Source: Lampropedia puyangensis
GTDB taxonomy: Bacteria; Pseudomonadota; Gammaproteobacteria; Burkholderiales; Burkholderiaceae_C
DNA length: 64,000 nucleotides
Assembly (NCBI RefSeq): GCF_004833285.1
Contig: NZ_STFG01000003.1
Coordinates: 1 to 64,000 of the forward strand
Reading direction: 5' to 3'
Positions 45,087 through 54,442 of the stretch are shown here, piece by piece. Every line of letters begins with the position of its first letter. Within the stretch, counting starts at the first letter, position 1. The notes under the pieces were generated by a model that was given only the letters and a program-made list of their open reading frames with translations, searched no databases and was not told where the DNA came from. The translations under genes were made by a program, and so were the position numbers.

Positions 45087-46868
45087 ATGACGGCTCCCGC
45101 CGCCCCAAACACTCCACACCCGTTTCTCTCGCGCATCGCATCATGGCCTGCGTGGCTGGGTTGCGCGTTGATTGCGCTGATCGTCATCGCGCCCATCATC
45201 AGCTTAGCGTGGCATGCACTCGGTGCCGATATCTCGCACTGGGCACATCTGATCCGCCATGTGCTGCCCGTTACCGCCCAAAACACCTTGTGGTTGCTGC
45301 TGGGTGTTGGTGTGGTCGTCACACTCATTGGCACCGCCAGCGCTTGGCTGGTCACTGCTTACGCGTTTACCGGGCGCGGTATTTTGGTGTGGGCCTTGTT
45401 GCTGCCTTTGGCCATCCCCAGTTATGTGATGGCGTTCGCCTATCTGGATTTGATGCACCCTATCGGCCCCGTGCAAAACCTGATTCGTGAACTATTGGGT
45501 TACAGCAGCCCGCGTGAATTTCGCTTGCCCGATATCCGCTCGCTGCCCGGTGCGGTGCTGTTGCTGGGCTTGGTGCTGTACCCGTATGTGTATTTGAGCA
45601 CGCGCTTCATGTTCATGAGCCAAGCGGCCAGTTTGCTGGAAGCCGCACGCACCTTGGGCTGCAGCGCCGCAGGTGCGTTCTGGCGCGTTGCCTTGCCCAT
45701 GGCGCGCCCCGGCATTGCCATTGGTTTGGCATTGGCGCTGCTGGAGACTTTGAACGACATTGGCGCGTCTGAATTTTTAGGCGTGCGCACCATGACGGTG
45801 GCCGTCTACAACACATGGGTGACGCGCTCTGATCTGGGCGCTGCGGCGCAGTTGGCTTTGTTCATGCTGTTGATCGTCATCGGCTTGGTCTGGTTAGAGC
45901 GGCGCGCCCGCCAGCGCCAACGCTTTGCCATCACGCAGCGCATGCGCCCCATGCAACCCAAACGTTTGCGTGGTTGGCGTGCAGGTGTGGCTTTTGCCCT
46001 AGGTAGCTTGCCGGTGCTGCTGGGCTTTGTGGCGCCTGCGGCCTACCTCGTCTCAGCCTCCATCAAGCGGGTGGAGCAAGCAGGCCATATCTCTGCTGCG
46101 ATGTGGACGAGCCTATGGCAGACGGTGCTGCTTGCCAGTTGTGCCACGCTGGTCGCTTTGCTGTTGGGTTTGTTGCTGGCATGGCAATCGCGCCTGAATA
46201 TCCATGGTCAACGCAGCCGCCTAGCATTGGCCTGCACACGTTTGGGCAGTCTGGGTTATGCCATCCCCGGCACTATCTTGGCGATTGGTTTGCTCACCCC
46301 AATGGCCTTGTTTGACCAAAGTCTCTCTTGGATATTGCAACAACCATCGCTGTGGGTGATGGGCAGCATGGCCGCGCTCATTTTGGCCTATACGCTGCGT
46401 TTTCTGGCCATCAGCATCGGTGGAATTGAAGCGGGACTGACGCGCATTCCTCCCTCGTTAGAGCAAGCCTCGCGCCTCTTAGGCCAAACTTCCAGCGGTA
46501 CACTGCGCCGCGTGCATCTACCCTTGCTCAAACCGGCATTGGCAGCCAGCGCATTACTGGTATTTGTTGACGCAATGAAAGAGTTGCCAGCCACCTTGCT
46601 GCTGCGCCCCATGAATGTAGAAACCCTCGCCACACGCTTGTATGCGGAAGCCGCACGTGGCACGTATGAAGAAGGTGCCATTGCGGCGCTGGCCATCGTA
46701 CTAGCCGGTTTACTGCCGGTGATATTGCTGGCACGCACACGCTTGGATATTGGCTTGGATGTTGATTCGAATCGCCATCGCAACAGCGCGCCAGCCACAC
46801 GCGCGGCAACCGTCACCACAACCGCCACTACAGCACCTCCCTCACCAAAACCCGCGCAGCCATCATGA
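45087..46868 (+). CDS. fbpB: Iron(III) ABC transporter permease
   Basis: A 593-residue inner-membrane permease made of two fused binding-protein-dependent transport modules, about 12 helices in all, as usual for FbpB/FutB. The EAA loops are visible in LLEAARTLGCSAAGAFWRVA and LEQASRLLGQTSSGTLRRVH. The last 35 residues are a Thr/Ala/Pro-rich cytoplasmic tail. It works with the binding protein encoded upstream and with the ATPase, whose ATG overlaps the stop of this gene by four bases (ATGA). Confidence 0.93.
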   Translation: MTAPAAPNTPHPFLSRIASWPAWLGCALIALIVIAPIISLAWHALGADISHWAHLIRHVLPVTAQNTLWLLLGVGVVVTLIGTASAWLVTAYAFTGRGILVWALLLPLAIPSYVMAFAYLDLMHPIGPVQNLIRELLGYSSPREFRLPDIRSLPGAVLLLGLVLYPYVYLSTRFMFMSQAASLLEAARTLGCSAAGAFWRVALPMARPGIAIGLALALLETLNDIGASEFLGVRTMTVAVYNTWVTRSDLGAAAQLALFMLLIVIGLVWLERRARQRQRFAITQRMRPMQPKRLRGWRAGVAFALGSLPVLLGFVAPAAYLVSASIKRVEQAGHISAAMWTSLWQTVLLASCATLVALLLGLLLAWQSRLNIHGQRSRLALACTRLGSLGYAIPGTILAIGLLTPMALFDQSLSWILQQPSLWVMGSMAALILAYTLRFLAISIGGIEAGLTRIPPSLEQASRLLGQTSSGTLRRVHLPLLKPALAASALLVFVDAMKELPATLLLRPMNVETLATRLYAEAARGTYEEGAIAALAIVLAGLLPVILLARTRLDIGLDVDSNRHRNSAPATRAATVTTTATTAPPSPKPAQPS

Positions 46869-47569
46869 CCAACCCTGCTTTTCTTGAACTGGAACACGTC
46901 AGCCTTGGGTATGAGACGCCACAGGGCTTGCGCATGGTCGTCAACGACTTTTCCCTGCAACTGCCGCAGGGGCATATTGCCTGCTTGCTGGGCGCATCGG
47001 GATGTGGCAAATCCACGTTGCTGCGTGCCATTGCGGGGTTCGAGCCTTTGCGTGCCGGCCTTATTCGTTTGAATGGGCAAGCATTGTCCAGCCCTCAATA
47101 CAGCCTACCGCCAGAACGTCGCCAAGTAGGCATGATGTTCCAAGACTACGCCCTATTTCCGCACCTGAGCGTGGCCAACAACATCGCGTTTGGCCTCAGC
47201 CACCTAGTCAAACCGGCGCGCCAAGCGCGTGTCGCACACATGCTGGAATTGGTGGGTCTGCCAGATTCGGCCAACGCATGGCCACATGAACTCTCTGGCG
47301 GGCAGCAGCAACGCGTGGCACTGGCACGGGCTTTAGCGCCCTCGCCCGCTTTGCTGCTATTGGACGAGCCCTTCTCCAACCTCGACACGGATCTGCGCGA
47401 ACACCTTGCCCAAGAGGTCAAAGACATCCTGCGCCAAGCCGGTCAAACCGCGATGTTGGTGACCCACAACCAACGCGAGGCGCACATCATGGCACAGCAC
47501 ATTGGCTTTATGCAGCCAGGGCAAGCCACCGTCTGGCAGCGCAATCAACCCATTCTTGACATAGGCTAA
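46865..47569 (+). CDS. fbpC: Iron(III) ABC transporter ATPase, short form
   Basis: A 234-residue ABC ATPase that powers the FbpAB system. Walker A is GASGCGKST, the signature is ELSGGQQQRVALARAL, and Walker B is LLLLDEPFSNLD, followed by VTHNQREA (H-loop). Classic FbpC proteins are about 350 residues and carry a C-terminal TOBE/regulatory domain. This one stops shortly after the nucleotide-binding domain, so regulation through that domain is absent. Translationally coupled to the permease gene. Confidence 0.92.
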   Translation: MTNPAFLELEHVSLGYETPQGLRMVVNDFSLQLPQGHIACLLGASGCGKSTLLRAIAGFEPLRAGLIRLNGQALSSPQYSLPPERRQVGMMFQDYALFPHLSVANNIAFGLSHLVKPARQARVAHMLELVGLPDSANAWPHELSGGQQQRVALARALAPSPALLLLDEPFSNLDTDLREHLAQEVKDILRQAGQTAMLVTHNQREAHIMAQHIGFMQPGQATVWQRNQPILDIG

Positions 47570-47657
47570 CGCTCTAGGCATTTGCCTGTGGCCGCTATGC
47601 ATCTTGCGGCACAATCGCGCCTTGATTTGTTAGCGCGCGATTGAGCGCACCACTCCC

Positions 47658-48341
47658 ATGACCTTGAACGAACTCGCCACCCAGTATTTGCAAGCAGCAT
47701 TAGAAGCCCACCAACTCAGCTTCAATCCCGCAGGCGCATGGTTAGAGGTGGACCAGCGTGCCGCTCACATGCAAGTGCAGGTCTACGAAAAGCCCGATAT
47801 TGGCCAAGCCCGCATGGTGGTGCTGGAGCTGCAAGTGCATGCCACCGTATTGGGCGAAGCGCCCATTGTGGAAACCTACGCGGGCTTTGGCACCACGCAT
47901 GAGGATGCCGTGCGCTACGCCTTTTCTCGCCTCTTGCAAGGCAGCTTTCACCCCATCATTGAAGCCTTGACCAGCCACCAGTGTGAAGAAGGCCAAGCTG
48001 AAACAGAAGTGTGGACAGGCCCTGCAGAGAACGGTAGCGCACAGTGGCAAGTGTTTTTAGGCGCCTTACAACCGCAAGGCGAAGGCGAGCCGCTGCTCGA
48101 TACGTATCTGGATATCTTCGACGAGCTCAAAGCCCTGCTCACCCAAACAGCCCCTAACGCCCACTGGTTGCGCATTTACCTGTGCACCAGCGCCAACGAA
48201 GTACAGGCCATTGAAGTCCTGCTGGACAACCAACCTTGGGAAGAAGGCGCAGCACTGCTGCAAACAGTGGAGTGGCCCAAACAAGCACCCTTTGCAGCGC
48301 TGCGCCACTTCATGCTGGCCATACCACGCGGGGCCAACTAA
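47658..48341 (+). CDS. Unknown protein, possibly DUF6348-like
   Basis: A 227-residue cytoplasmic protein with no signal or membrane segment. It reads MTLNELATQYLQAALEAHQL, then AARMVVLELQVHA-type strands, then ETYAGFGTTHEDAVRYAFSR. The pattern recalls DUF6348-type proteins found in immunity or toxin-neighbour contexts, but I am not certain. It follows the iron transporter by 88 bp and precedes the CRISPR-Cas locus, so it marks the left border of that locus. Confidence 0.6.
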   Translation: MTLNELATQYLQAALEAHQLSFNPAGAWLEVDQRAAHMQVQVYEKPDIGQARMVVLELQVHATVLGEAPIVETYAGFGTTHEDAVRYAFSRLLQGSFHPIIEALTSHQCEEGQAETEVWTGPAENGSAQWQVFLGALQPQGEGEPLLDTYLDIFDELKALLTQTAPNAHWLRIYLCTSANEVQAIEVLLDNQPWEEGAALLQTVEWPKQAPFAALRHFMLAIPRGAN

Positions 48342-48530
48342 GCACATTGCGCGAACAGCACGACCTGCAGCAAAGCTGCCTTACACGGTGTTATTTTGGC
48401 CACCAACCATCGCTTAGTGCCTGTGAAAAGATATTGAGCTCGCTCGTGCAGAATACGACCACGTCACCTATGCACTAAGAATCGCTCGCGGTTCAAATAA
48501 CAATCTGTGACAGTGTGATACAAAGGTGCC

Positions 48531-48735
48531 ATGCAAGACATTGGCGCCTCAGACCTCAAAACCATCCTGCATTCCAAGCGGGCCAACATCTACTACTTGG
48601 AGCACTGCCGCGTACTCGTCAACGGCGGGCGCGTGGAGTATGTGACGGACGCGGGCAAACGCCAACTGTATTGGAACATTCCCATTGCCAACACCACCAG
48701 CAATTAGCCAAAGCCAGTGTGCTGATGAATAATCA
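48531..48735 (+). pseudogene. cas1 (type I-F) remnant, N-terminal scrap with internal deletion
   Basis: ATG 48531 begins MQDIGASDLKTILHSKRANI and continues YYLEHCRVLVNGGRVEYVTD then LYWNIPIANTTS, the unmistakable N-terminus of type I-F Cas1. After NTTS the expected residues are missing and a stop follows at 48705. The next part of Cas1 reappears in another frame as QLAKASVLM up to about 48735, so about 15 residues are deleted. The remaining 80% of cas1, including the catalytic residues, is gone. This is the left edge of the older canonical I-F locus. Confidence 0.9.
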
Positions 48736-48764
48736 GATCGCCTACAATTTCTTAACACCCCACT

Positions 48765-51734
48765 CTACATGCAAGCCCCTGCCCAAGTTATCGTAGGAGG
48801 TCTCTCCTTCCTCACAGAAACTTGTCGCCCAAGCTCGAGGAGCTTGCCTTGTTCGCGTGAAGGAAATGCTTGCAACAGGGTTGCAAAATCGTGTTCGGCA
48901 CTGTCAACGGATGGGCATAGCCACGTGGCTACCTCAAAGTTCGGTCGCGTCTCATGTGCAGAGCCGTCCTTGGCGATCCAAGCAGAGCCAGAGCGTGTAG
49001 GCTCGTACTGTTCGAGTCTAAGTTTTCCATTCACTAAGGACGCAACCCTCCAAAGTGTTTGGGCGTCTGGTTCGCGCAACTGAAACGCTTTGTAGAACCA
49101 ATCGCATGCCCAATGACTGCTGTCATCCAACAGGAATGGTCGAGCATCACTTAGCAGATGCGCAATGGCACGGTCATCTTCTTGCGCGAAATGACAACGG
49201 CGACTTGGATCGAATACTAGCCCAGCGTCAATGGCAAAACCCTCATTCAGAACTGGCCCGTTGATAGGCGCAAGCAGATGGCGTGCGCTGCTGTTGGTGT
49301 GGGTCAGAGGAACATCGTCAGCCGCATTTTTATCTTGGAGTTGCAATCCGGGTTTGGTAAAGCACATGCGCTTGTCTCGGAGGGCTTTAATGTTTTTTTC
49401 GAGCACAAAAACGTTGGGCTGTTCAACAGCAACCAAACGGTGCCGGTTTACACGCCCAGCCAGTTGAATCAAGGCGTGTGAGCTAGAGAGCTCGGCGATG
49501 GCCCAATCAAAATCATGGTCGCGCCCAATCTCCTCCACAGGAGAGGCTAGGACGATCAGCACCAAGTCTTTAATCTCTTCGGACAGCTCCTTGAGCTGGA
49601 CTTGGATCGCAGCATCATCAGCCAGATCGCGATCGCCATGCCGTTTGAGCAGTGCATCCAGTGTTTGCTCCTTCAGGGCACGGCGCATGGCAATTTCTCT
49701 GGCGTGATATGCGCACACCTTGATTTGCAAGCTCGGCGGTGCTTTTGCCGAAGCTTCTGCAAGGGCGTTTGCCAAATGCATCAATGGATCGACGTTGGCC
49801 ATGCGCACCAATCCAATGGAGACGCGCACGGTCTTGCTATAGCTAGGGTGTTTGGCTAACCAGTGATGCGATTTATGCGCACGTTGAGCTCCACCTAGAA
49901 CTGTTTTGGTTAGCAATTTAAATTGCTCAATTGGAAGAATCTTTGCAAGTCGATGAATCGGTTGAGGTCGTAAGTACGCTTGCGCCATCTGCTGCCGGTA
50001 CCAATCCATAAACGATTGACTTCGGTCTGACCACTCAGCTTGGCTGCCACGCTCCGCGCCATGGTTGGACACCAAAACGGTATGCCCCATTGCGCCACTG
50101 GGCTCATGGCTGTGCAGCATTTGGCGCCCGCTTTGCCATGCCATTTCAATCGCCTCTGCCAGCACCGGCGACAAAGTGGCAGAGGCCACTAACACGTTGC
50201 GGCCGAACGCCGCTGCGAGTTGCACCAGACGCAGCACCGCCACAAGTGCATGCGGATCGTAAGAATCGGCTTCATCAATCAGCAAGTCGCTGTGCGCAAT
50301 GCGCAGCAACGCATGGGCGTGATGGGCTTGGCGGTTAGGCTCTCCTGCGGCTACCAGGTAGTCCATGGTTGCTACCAGAATGGGGGCAGCAATCAAGGTC
50401 GCCATACTTTGATCGTGCGAACGCGTTTGCCATTGCTGCAGCCAATCGGGCAATGCGGCGAGAAACTCGGCACTGTCGCAACCGCTGGCCATGAACTGCT
50501 CGGGCGTTGCCGTCGTATCGTCATTGATCTGCTCGTACGCATGCAGCGCGCGGGCCAGAGGATCACCGATCACGCAGGCGCATTCATCGGCACCCAAGCC
50601 CAACTCATGGCGATAGGTGCTGGCGGTTTGCAGCGTTAGGCTTTTCAGGTTGAAGCCTGCCGTCACTCGCACAGGCTTATCTACGGGTTGGCAGGCTTCC
50701 AAAACGCGCATGCTGGCGCGGGTCTTACCCGAACCTGTTCCCGCCACGTTAAAGATCAGAAATGCGTGCCGACCGGGAGTGCTATCCCGAATCTGCGCGA
50801 CAAACTCACAGGCTGCACCTTGCCAAGCAAATCGCGTAGGCGAGCGCAAATCGCCTGCGTTCAGCCGCTCACGCGAAGCACCGCTAAGGGCAGGTAAATC
50901 AGTTGTTTCGAAGGCGCGTGCGTAGGCCATGGCACGCACGCCCACTTGCTCCAAATGCCAGCTCAGGGGCTGGTTGCGCCGGCTACCACCTCCTGACTGC
51001 GTGGTGTTGGCATAGATCTGCTCGGTGGTATAGCTGGCTGAAGCTTCAACATCGGCAAACACCTCTGAAGAAACATGATGATCCGCCAAGATCAACGCGG
51101 CTCGTGCCATCAACGCCGCTTTGTGCCAGAAAGCTTGATCGTGTGACGCACCCGCCCCGCTCAAGCATTGGACCTGCGCCAATCGCAAGACATGCTCCCA
51201 GCGCTGGCAGTTGACGGCGTCCGACTTCCAGTCGGTACATTCCCAGCGCTGGTTTCGCGAGGTGTCTGCATCGACGTGGTTTTGAGGTGGCGATGACACT
51301 GCTAGTTCAGGGCGCGTGGGTTTCGCTTTCTTGCACGTACCCTTTTTGGTCTCTGGCCGGGAATCTCGAGAAAACAAGCGGTGGTGCGTGGCGATCACCA
51401 TCAGCAACGCCGAATCAAAGTCCGCAATCTGTTCAAAGGGGCACCACGCCAAGTCATTTCTAAGGATCGCTTCCACGCCGTCTTCTGCACGCTCCCAGTC
51501 GTTCCATGCCTGCTCGAATGACGCAATGTCGAAACGCTGAGCGCGCAACATGCGCTGGCATATCCATGCCGAAATCCATTCATGGCTGATGCCATCGCGT
51601 TCAATCTTTACTTCCTTGAGCTTATGTTGGAACTGCAGGGACAGTTTGCCTACGTCGTGCAGGAAGCCTGCGGCCCCCGTCAAAGCGCGCACGGCAAGCT
51701 CTATGGGCGTTACGGCGCGTTTATCGGATTGCAT
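48765..51734 (-). CDS. cas3: Cas3 helicase-nuclease, type I-F-like, without Cas2 domain
   Basis: About 989 residues from ATG 51734, which overlaps the end of the WYL gene by 14 bases. An HD nuclease domain at the N-terminus has GFLHDVGKLSLQFQHKL (about residue 25) and ISHEWIS. The SF2 helicase has Walker A VAGTGSGKTRAS (about 336), then FNLKSLTLQTASTYRHELGL, and DEAD box LLIDEADSYDPHAL (about 486). The LTLQT stretch is characteristic of I-F Cas3. Canonical I-F proteins carry an N-terminal Cas2 fusion of about 90 residues; here the protein starts directly with HD. It degrades target DNA after Cascade recruitment. Longer starts at 51767 and 51839 are possible. Confidence 0.88.
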   Translation of the reverse strand: MQSDKRAVTPIELAVRALTGAAGFLHDVGKLSLQFQHKLKEVKIERDGISHEWISAWICQRMLRAQRFDIASFEQAWNDWERAEDGVEAILRNDLAWCPFEQIADFDSALLMVIATHHRLFSRDSRPETKKGTCKKAKPTRPELAVSSPPQNHVDADTSRNQRWECTDWKSDAVNCQRWEHVLRLAQVQCLSGAGASHDQAFWHKAALMARAALILADHHVSSEVFADVEASASYTTEQIYANTTQSGGGSRRNQPLSWHLEQVGVRAMAYARAFETTDLPALSGASRERLNAGDLRSPTRFAWQGAACEFVAQIRDSTPGRHAFLIFNVAGTGSGKTRASMRVLEACQPVDKPVRVTAGFNLKSLTLQTASTYRHELGLGADECACVIGDPLARALHAYEQINDDTTATPEQFMASGCDSAEFLAALPDWLQQWQTRSHDQSMATLIAAPILVATMDYLVAAGEPNRQAHHAHALLRIAHSDLLIDEADSYDPHALVAVLRLVQLAAAFGRNVLVASATLSPVLAEAIEMAWQSGRQMLHSHEPSGAMGHTVLVSNHGAERGSQAEWSDRSQSFMDWYRQQMAQAYLRPQPIHRLAKILPIEQFKLLTKTVLGGAQRAHKSHHWLAKHPSYSKTVRVSIGLVRMANVDPLMHLANALAEASAKAPPSLQIKVCAYHAREIAMRRALKEQTLDALLKRHGDRDLADDAAIQVQLKELSEEIKDLVLIVLASPVEEIGRDHDFDWAIAELSSSHALIQLAGRVNRHRLVAVEQPNVFVLEKNIKALRDKRMCFTKPGLQLQDKNAADDVPLTHTNSSARHLLAPINGPVLNEGFAIDAGLVFDPSRRCHFAQEDDRAIAHLLSDARPFLLDDSSHWACDWFYKAFQLREPDAQTLWRVASLVNGKLRLEQYEPTRSGSAWIAKDGSAHETRPNFEVATWLCPSVDSAEHDFATLLQAFPSREQGKLLELGRQVSVRKERPPTITWAGACM

Positions 51735-52695
51735 ACGGCTGAATATCCTCGAAGATGGGGGAGACATAGTCCGCAAGCGGATCGGCGTGAGTAGCAAAAA
51801 TCTGCTTGGTGCAATGATCACGCCGAAACTCCACGGCATTGCGCTCAGGCATACGAATCACGTGGGCATCGTTTCTTCGCTCCAGCGCGAATTCCCGGAC
51901 GATAGCTTCGAGTTGGTCTGTCGTGAGTTGCCGATTGGGCCATACCTGGTAGGTACGCTCCTGTCGGTCTATACACAATGCCCGCGCATCCACCCGCTGC
52001 CCTGTGCTGGTTTTCAAGGTTTTGCCATGCAGCGCCATGTGCGCTTGTGCATTGCCTATGCGAGCCAGCACAAATGCCTTTTGCTCACTGCCCAGCACAC
52101 GTTGCTTTGCATCGACATCGCAGGCAATGAGCCGCCACTGCTGACCCAGCAACTCCAGCCCGAGTGGCAACACCGTGCGGACTCGGCGTTCTTCACCCCG
52201 GCGCATCCCCACGTAGTCAATGTCCATGACCTGCCTTGTCAAACAAGCCCTGATGAGATGCATGGCCATGGGCCGATCCACGGCCCCTTGGTACACATAG
52301 CGCGGAGTCGCGTAGGCGATGACGGGCTCATATTGGGTCAGTCCCATGGCGTGCGCCGGCGCGCCCTGTTGCATCAAATCCATCAGTACTGAGCTACTGG
52401 TCTCCAAAGGCGGCGCGGCAAACGGTATGGGTGTCACCCCATGTGATGGAGTAAAGACCAGATAGCTCGGCCAATGGGCGGCAGCGGCCTCCATGTCCAG
52501 CTTAGCAGTCGTGCCCGATACATCGAACGTTGCCGTTACATCGGCCCGCTTTACTCGCCCAACCAAGCATGCGCGGCGCAAGATGAACAAAGATCGAGTA
52601 TTCAAACCATAAATTTGATCATTCAATTTTGGTTTTTCTTTATTTATTAAAAAAGGAATGGAAATTTCGTAAAAAATTGATTGAAATTGTATCAA
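51721..52695 (-). CDS. WYL-domain transcriptional regulator (CapW/BrxR-like)
   Basis: Up to 324 residues, ending PYAIR. An N-terminal winged helix (FILRRACLVGRVKRADVTAT) is followed by a WYL domain (QVMDIDYVGMRRGEERRVRT with GQQWRLIACDVDA) and a WCX-like C-terminal part. This layout is that of CapW/BrxR repressors of defence operons. The gene is translationally coupled to cas3 and divergent from the cas8-like operon, so it is placed to control both. The start is uncertain: the frame opens with TTG 52695 in very AT-rich DNA, and a TTG near 52605 would give a protein beginning just before the winged helix. Confidence 0.82.
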   Translation of the reverse strand: MIQFQSIFYEISIPFLINKEKPKLNDQIYGLNTRSLFILRRACLVGRVKRADVTATFDVSGTTAKLDMEAAAAHWPSYLVFTPSHGVTPIPFAAPPLETSSSVLMDLMQQGAPAHAMGLTQYEPVIAYATPRYVYQGAVDRPMAMHLIRACLTRQVMDIDYVGMRRGEERRVRTVLPLGLELLGQQWRLIACDVDAKQRVLGSEQKAFVLARIGNAQAHMALHGKTLKTSTGQRVDARALCIDRQERTYQVWPNRQLTTDQLEAIVREFALERRNDAHVIRMPERNAVEFRRDHCTKQIFATHADPLADYVSPIFEDIQPYAIR

Positions 52696-52706
52696 TCACA
52701 TTTCAA
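52681..52706. promoter_or_regulatory. Candidate operator between the WYL gene and the cas operon
   Basis: TTGAAAT (52681-52687) and ATTTCAA (52700-52706) form an exact inverted repeat with a 12-base centre. It overlaps another pair ATTGAT/ATCAAT at 52676-52696. It sits in the AT-rich divergent region about 40-60 bases before the first cas gene, a fitting place for a dimeric WYL repressor. Confidence 0.45.
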
Positions 52707-52742
52707 AATGACAACCAAGCTTTCAGAGAGACAGGAGCATAG

Positions 52743-54440
52743 ATGTTACAGAACCCATTGCAGCCAGCTGACAGCAGCTTGGAATTGATCCAAGCATGGT
52801 TGCCGCTATTGCCCGCAGACCAAATCGAAGTGCTACTGAACAACTACGAGTCCGATCGTGTGAACTTTGCGGCGCTTCCCGACGAGGACAAAGAACAGGC
52901 AAACCCCGACAAGGCACTGGTATTGGGTGCTGCTAAAGCGGCGCTGGAGCGCATCATGGATGCGTGGGAGGTTATCAAAGCCACGCGAAAAAAACTGCTA
53001 ATGACGCTAGTGCAAACAAAACTCGAGGGAACAGAACCCGAGGCTTGGCAGGCGTCGTTGCAACTCGCCGTCAGAAATGCATTTGCCAATATTGTGTGGG
53101 ATGCCGCCGCGACGAAGCCCATCGTGCGTTCGCTGTCCAAAGACAAAAATGACTTTATCCAGACTGCTCAATCGCTGAAGGCGGACCCGCTTGACAACAA
53201 AGCCATCGTGCTAGAGCTAAGCGGTTGGGCAAGTACGGCTGAGGGACAGCAAGGCCAAAGAACCACCATTGAAGCGGCACTGCGCACACTGGGGCATTTC
53301 ACATCCAAGCCAACCCATACCCAAGCCCAATCGGTGGGCATCGTACTCAGCCCAACCGAACGCAGTCTCGGCCCCTACCTCACCGCCGGCATGCTCTTGG
53401 AGCACGGAGAACTCCTCTGGCTGGACCAAACGGTCAACGACAACACCGGTCGAACCGGTTTTTGCATGGACACGCTGAATGCGCCCTTAAGTGCGGATGA
53501 AGAGCCTACGGCCAAACTGGTGCGTGAAGTTGCGGCCGATATGTATGCCACCGGGCACGAGACGGGCACTGCGTTTATTGACTCGCGCCTGCCTCAAACA
53601 CTACTTCCGCTGGCGCAGGACGGCTACATCTCGATCACGCCATTGCATTCGATGGGCTTGTCTGCCTACCTGCACAGCCACTGGCAGCCGTGGCTAACGG
53701 TGTTAGAAGGCAATGATGCCGTCCGTGTCCGTCAATCGTTTGGTGAAGACGTCCGCTATGGCTTCTCCACCACTGCCATTAACAACTTCACAGCTTTACG
53801 CAAAGTCGACAAAGCGTACGAGCAAGACCCAAAGTACAGCGAACTCGGAAACCTACCCAACAGAGCCATCTTGTTCAACGCCCCCACGCTGGACGTGGCA
53901 CACAGCACCTTGGCTCGCATCCTCCACAAGGGGTTTGCTGTTCGATTACCCAAGGGGTGGGGAACTCGCTTGATGGCGTGCTACGTCAGCGCAGCACAAG
54001 ACGACGCGAGTGTTCGCGTACTGGGCAATACCGCACTCAAGGCCATAGAACGGGAGCGCAGCTTCTATCTAGAGTTACTGCCGCTGCTGGCTGAAACACT
54101 CGAACAAACGCGCGGGCAATGCGCCGAAGCGCTGGCGGATTCAACGCCAGATCGTCTCAAAGTGGTACTGCAAGACATCGACAAGCAGCCCACGTTGACG
54201 CACTACCTCCTTGCCGGTGCGAGCGGCGACATCGCGATCACCGCACCACCCTTGCGCCGGGTGGCATCGATCTTGGCCCTGCAGCTTTACGCGGCCGTGG
54301 AACGGATCAAAGTCAGAGGCAAGGATAAAGAAGACATGCGCATCGGCCTATCCATCGCCGACAAGCGCCGCTTCATGCGCTGGGCGCCCGCAGCCATCGC
54401 GCGTGCGATTGTCCATCGCGGCATCAGTCAGGAGGTTTGA
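52743..54440 (+). CDS. Unrecognised protein in the Cas8f position
   Basis: 565 residues, ATG preceded by ACAGGAG. It is the first gene of the effector operon, ahead of cas5f, cas7f and cas6f, where type I-F systems encode the large subunit Cas8f (Csy1, about 430 residues). I do not see clear Csy1 sequence. The N-terminus is helical and acidic (LPDEDKEQANPDKALVLGAA). The middle has VGIVLSPTERSLGPYLTAGM and ITPLHSMGLSAYLHSHWQPW. The C-terminal 150 residues are helical and basic (RIKVRGKDKEDMRIGLSIAD). It probably acts as the large subunit that recognises the PAM and recruits Cas3, but that is inferred from position only. It is followed within three bases by cas5f. Confidence 0.6.
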   Translation: MLQNPLQPADSSLELIQAWLPLLPADQIEVLLNNYESDRVNFAALPDEDKEQANPDKALVLGAAKAALERIMDAWEVIKATRKKLLMTLVQTKLEGTEPEAWQASLQLAVRNAFANIVWDAAATKPIVRSLSKDKNDFIQTAQSLKADPLDNKAIVLELSGWASTAEGQQGQRTTIEAALRTLGHFTSKPTHTQAQSVGIVLSPTERSLGPYLTAGMLLEHGELLWLDQTVNDNTGRTGFCMDTLNAPLSADEEPTAKLVREVAADMYATGHETGTAFIDSRLPQTLLPLAQDGYISITPLHSMGLSAYLHSHWQPWLTVLEGNDAVRVRQSFGEDVRYGFSTTAINNFTALRKVDKAYEQDPKYSELGNLPNRAILFNAPTLDVAHSTLARILHKGFAVRLPKGWGTRLMACYVSAAQDDASVRVLGNTALKAIERERSFYLELLPLLAETLEQTRGQCAEALADSTPDRLKVVLQDIDKQPTLTHYLLAGASGDIAITAPPLRRVASILALQLYAAVERIKVRGKDKEDMRIGLSIADKRRFMRWAPAAIARAIVHRGISQEV

Positions 54441-54442
54441 CC

